A model generated the notes under the pieces. That model was given only the letters and a program-made list of their open reading frames with translations. It searched no databases and was not told the origin of the DNA. Shown in pieces: positions 61,615 to 64,000 of a stretch of 64,000 nucleotides of DNA; the stretch's first letter is position 1; every line of letters begins with the position of its first letter. Made by a program: the position numbers and the translations under genes. This stretch comes from Flavisolibacter longurius. Its GTDB lineage: Bacteria; Bacteroidota; Bacteroidia; Chitinophagales; Chitinophagaceae. The stretch spans positions 124,001-188,000 of the forward strand of contig JABUMY010000011.1 in assembly GCA_013327885.1 (NCBI GenBank), written 5' to 3'.

Positions 61615-61793
61615 CATTTTTTAACAAACCGGGCCGCTGGAGTGGATTGTTCTAACAAATAGAAAACAACTTTATTACAATTCAATTAGAAAGTGCCCCG
61701 GCACTCTTCTTGCCATAAGGTCATAAGCTACCTTCACCATTTGTTACCCGGTAACAAACCACCCTTACTCGTTTTTGTATAAACACGTGACGT

Positions 61794-64000
61794 ATGAAAC
61801 AAAGTGTACTCGGCTTCATTTTAGTGCTTGGTAGTTTTTTGGCAAAAGCCCAGATAGAGCGGGAAGAGCCGCAGGGTCCAGTGGGCCCGCAGATCCAACT
61901 GGCCCAGCAACGGATTTTGGGTAAGGTGGTGGACCAGGCCACCGGCCGCGGACTGGAAGCCGCCAGTGTACAGGTTTTTGTACGCAACGCTGCAGGCAGC
62001 GACAGCCTGGTAAGGGGGCAACTTACAAAAGGCAACGGTGAATTTGCGTTTGAAGGCTTGCCGCAGGCCGACAGTTTTCGGGTAGACATCACCGGTATAG
62101 GCTATACACCCTGGAGCCAGGTAGTAACATTGCCACAGGCAGGCTTTCTTGACCTGGGCAACGTTGCCATTGCCACAGAAAGCCAGGTGCTGGGCAATGT
62201 GGTAATTACGGCGCAACAGCGGCCGGCCCTGCAGATGGGCATCGACAGGAAAATATTTTCGGTTGAGAACAACATTACCTCTGCCGGTGGAACGGCGCTT
62301 GACGTGATGCGCAACATTCCCTCCGTATCGGTAGATGCGGAAGGCAGTGTGCAACTGCGCAACGCACAGCCGCAGATCTTTGTCGATGGCCGGCCAACCA
62401 TCTTAACTCCGGACCAGATACCTGCCGACCAGATCGAACGCATCGAACTTATTACCAACCCTTCCGCCAAATTTGATGCCTCCAGCTCAGCAGGTATCAT
62501 CAACATTGTGATGAAGCGCAACCGGCGCATGGGGCTGAACGGCATTGCCACCATCGGTGGTGGCCATCCTTCCATTTTCAACGCCAACCTTTCGGTCAAT
62601 GCACGCCAAGGCAAGGTAAACCTGTTTGCTACCGGTGGGTACAACCAATCGGGCGGACTGGCCCGTGGCCGCACCTTCCGGCAGAACAAGCGCAATGGTG
62701 TTGTGGAAGATTATTTCAACCAGTTCTCGGAAACCGACCGGATGCGCCGCTTCCGCTCCATCCGTTTTGGGGTTGATTTTTTTGCATCCATCCGCAACAC
62801 CCTTTCACTGACGCAAAACATTGTAAAGGGAACCTTCTCCAACGAAGAAACCCAGGACCAGGAATACCTGAACCTGAGCAAAACAATGGAACGCTACGGC
62901 CTGCGCCGTGCCGATGCTGAAAGTGATTTTGAACGCTATAACACGCAACTGAATTTTACGCACCGTTTTCCCAAACAAGGGCAGCAGTTCAGTGCCAACC
63001 TGAATTACAACACGGGTAGCGGCAACGAGGCGTCAAACATTGTCAACTCGTTCTTCCTGCCCGACGGAACGCCGTATTCTTCACCGGCACGGGTACGCAA
63101 CAGCGGCCGTAATAACAGTGACCAGTACACGTTTGAACTGGATTATACCAACCCGCTCAGCGAGAACTCAAAGTTTGAAGCCGGTGCCCGGTCGTTCTCC
63201 AACAAACAAAAAAGTTATTTCTCATCGTTCTCGCTGCTCAATGGCTCCGAAACCCTGCTGCCCCTGAGTAACAATTATGCCTACTCGGAAACCGTGAATG
63301 CGGCCTACTTCTCCTTCTCCAACAAGATCAATACGTTTGGTTACCAGGTTGGCCTGCGTGCCGAAGTTTCCCGCTTTGAAGGCGAACTTATCGACAGCGC
63401 TAAAAAATTCGGCTATGATTATCCGCGCAGTGCCGACCGTTTTTTCGATGCCCTGTTTCCCAGCGTGTTCCTCACCAAGCAGGCAGGCGACAATACCGAA
63501 CTGCAGGTGAATTACACCCGCCGTATCCGCCGGCCTAACTTCTGGCAACTGAACCCGTTCATCGACATCAACGACCCGGTGAACCTGCGCCAGGGAAATC
63601 CCTTACTGCAACCCGAGTTTGTCAATTCGTTTGAGTTCAACTACAGCCAGAACTACCAGAAAGGTAATTTTCTTGGCGTGGTATATTACCGCAACAACCT
63701 GCGTGACATTACCCGCTTCAGCGATACCATCAATGCCTCGCTTTACCAGCAGTTGAACAATGCTGCCATTGATCCTAACGCCATCCTGAATACATTTATC
63801 AATGCCCGCAGCACCAACCGGCTGGGCATGGAGCTTACCTTGCAGCATCGCTTCTCCCCGCAGTTTGATATTGTGCCCACCATCGACATGCAGTACCGCA
63901 AGGTGAATGCCGATGAATACCGCTTAAGCAACAGCGGTTTTAACTGGGATGCGGAACTTACGGCCAACCTGCGTTTTGCAGCGCAAAGCGGGTTGCTGAA
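61794..64000 (+). CDS. TonB-dependent outer-membrane receptor (3' end outside window)
   Basis: The gene starts at 61794 and is still open at the window end (735 residues seen). Signal peptide (FLAKAQ), a CarboxypepD_reg beta-sandwich (about 38-120, ILGKVVDQATGRGLEAASV), a plug domain with ALDVMRNIPSVSVDAEGSV, PQIFVDGRP and IERIELITNPSAKFDASS, then a barrel of the outer-membrane beta-barrel type (PF14905-like) with ANLNYNTGSGNEASN and NYTRRIRRPNFWQLNPF. These receptors import large or scarce ligands with TonB energy; the ligand is unknown. Partner SusD is not seen within the window. Confidence 0.93.
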   Translation, partial: MKQSVLGFILVLGSFLAKAQIEREEPQGPVGPQIQLAQQRILGKVVDQATGRGLEAASVQVFVRNAAGSDSLVRGQLTKGNGEFAFEGLPQADSFRVDITGIGYTPWSQVVTLPQAGFLDLGNVAIATESQVLGNVVITAQQRPALQMGIDRKIFSVENNITSAGGTALDVMRNIPSVSVDAEGSVQLRNAQPQIFVDGRPTILTPDQIPADQIERIELITNPSAKFDASSSAGIINIVMKRNRRMGLNGIATIGGGHPSIFNANLSVNARQGKVNLFATGGYNQSGGLARGRTFRQNKRNGVVEDYFNQFSETDRMRRFRSIRFGVDFFASIRNTLSLTQNIVKGTFSNEETQDQEYLNLSKTMERYGLRRADAESDFERYNTQLNFTHRFPKQGQQFSANLNYNTGSGNEASNIVNSFFLPDGTPYSSPARVRNSGRNNSDQYTFELDYTNPLSENSKFEAGARSFSNKQKSYFSSFSLLNGSETLLPLSNNYAYSETVNAAYFSFSNKINTFGYQVGLRAEVSRFEGELIDSAKKFGYDYPRSADRFFDALFPSVFLTKQAGDNTELQVNYTRRIRRPNFWQLNPFIDINDPVNLRQGNPLLQPEFVNSFEFNYSQNYQKGNFLGVVYYRNNLRDITRFSDTINASLYQQLNNAAIDPNAILNTFINARSTNRLGMELTLQHRFSPQFDIVPTIDMQYRKVNADEYRLSNSGFNWDAELTANLRFAAQSGLL

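Noticed and set aside
1-64000. tRNA or rRNA genes
   Set aside because: No cloverleaf-like set with GGTTCRA and acceptor ends, and no rRNA-like sequence was noticed.

Overview
The window is one continuous bacterial chromosome segment of about 64 kb with mid-range GC. It almost certainly comes from a Bacteroidota bacterium, most likely family Chitinophagaceae. Sequence-level reasons are: a GldH gliding lipoprotein, a secreted metalloprotease with a C-terminal type IX secretion sorting domain, CarboxypepD_reg/TonB-dependent outer-membrane proteins, Bacteroidota-type TAnnTTTG promoter elements, few recognisable Shine-Dalgarno sequences, and many soluble or lipoprotein enzymes with N-terminal signal peptides. 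I see no tRNA, rRNA, CRISPR array, prophage or complete insertion sequence.

Layout. 1-5.4 kb: 3' part of a GH9 cellulase, a small unknown protein, SixA-like phosphatase, EamA exporter, YrdC/TsaC-like protein, RsgA. 5.4-9.3 kb: a compact minus-strand MoxR / DUF58 / BatD-like / BatA-like operon. 9.3-14.3 kb: lipoprotein, CarboxypepD_reg protein, SDR epimerase, small membrane protein, 3-hydroxyacyl-CoA dehydrogenase, membrane protein. 14.5-17 kb: an SdpR/SdpI pair with a perfect inverted-repeat operator, then a secreted alpha/beta hydrolase. 17-22.5 kb: LpxD-like acyltransferase, YicC RNase, GldH, a histidine kinase/response regulator pair, cupin. 22.7-35.2 kb: KorA-type ferredoxin oxidoreductase subunit without its beta subunit next to it, a repeat-rich gap, zinc peptidase, 5'-nucleotidase, alpha-amylase, an arginase-fold protein with altered metal motifs, then a two-gene unit of a YhcG-type nuclease overlapping a UvrD-like helicase with a RecB/AddB-type nuclease end. 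35.4-41.3 kb: plant-like acyl-ACP desaturase, rhomboid protease, small proteins, RluE-type pseudouridine synthase, NTF2-like protein, dienelactone hydrolase. 41.6-45.3 kb: phnA, then an AT-richer block (lipoprotein plus a frameshifted M43-type metalloprotease) that ends in a second, truncated phnA 3' end. 45.4-64 kb: TldE/TldD, M28 peptidase, ExoIII, YihY, DedA, DUF4112, BON protein, DUF4345, Crp/Fnr regulator, Bcr/CflA exporter, alcohol dehydrogenase, outer-membrane barrel protein, amidohydrolase and the start of a TonB-dependent receptor running off the end.

Most unusual points: (1) the duplicated phnA 3' end bracketing about 3.1 kb, whose two copies differ only at synonymous positions over 16 codons; (2) a 1-base frameshift separating the metalloprotease from its signal peptide; (3) a 33-bp GC-rich hairpin repeat in four copies, three of them at or within three bases of a stop codon and in sense orientation, one supplying the stop codon itself and one translated at a protein N-terminus; (4) clusters of nested palindromes in gene-free gaps; (5) an orphan terminator that suggests a small RNA at about 18.42-18.49 kb; (6) the YhcG/helicase-nuclease pair as a possible DNA defence or repair unit.
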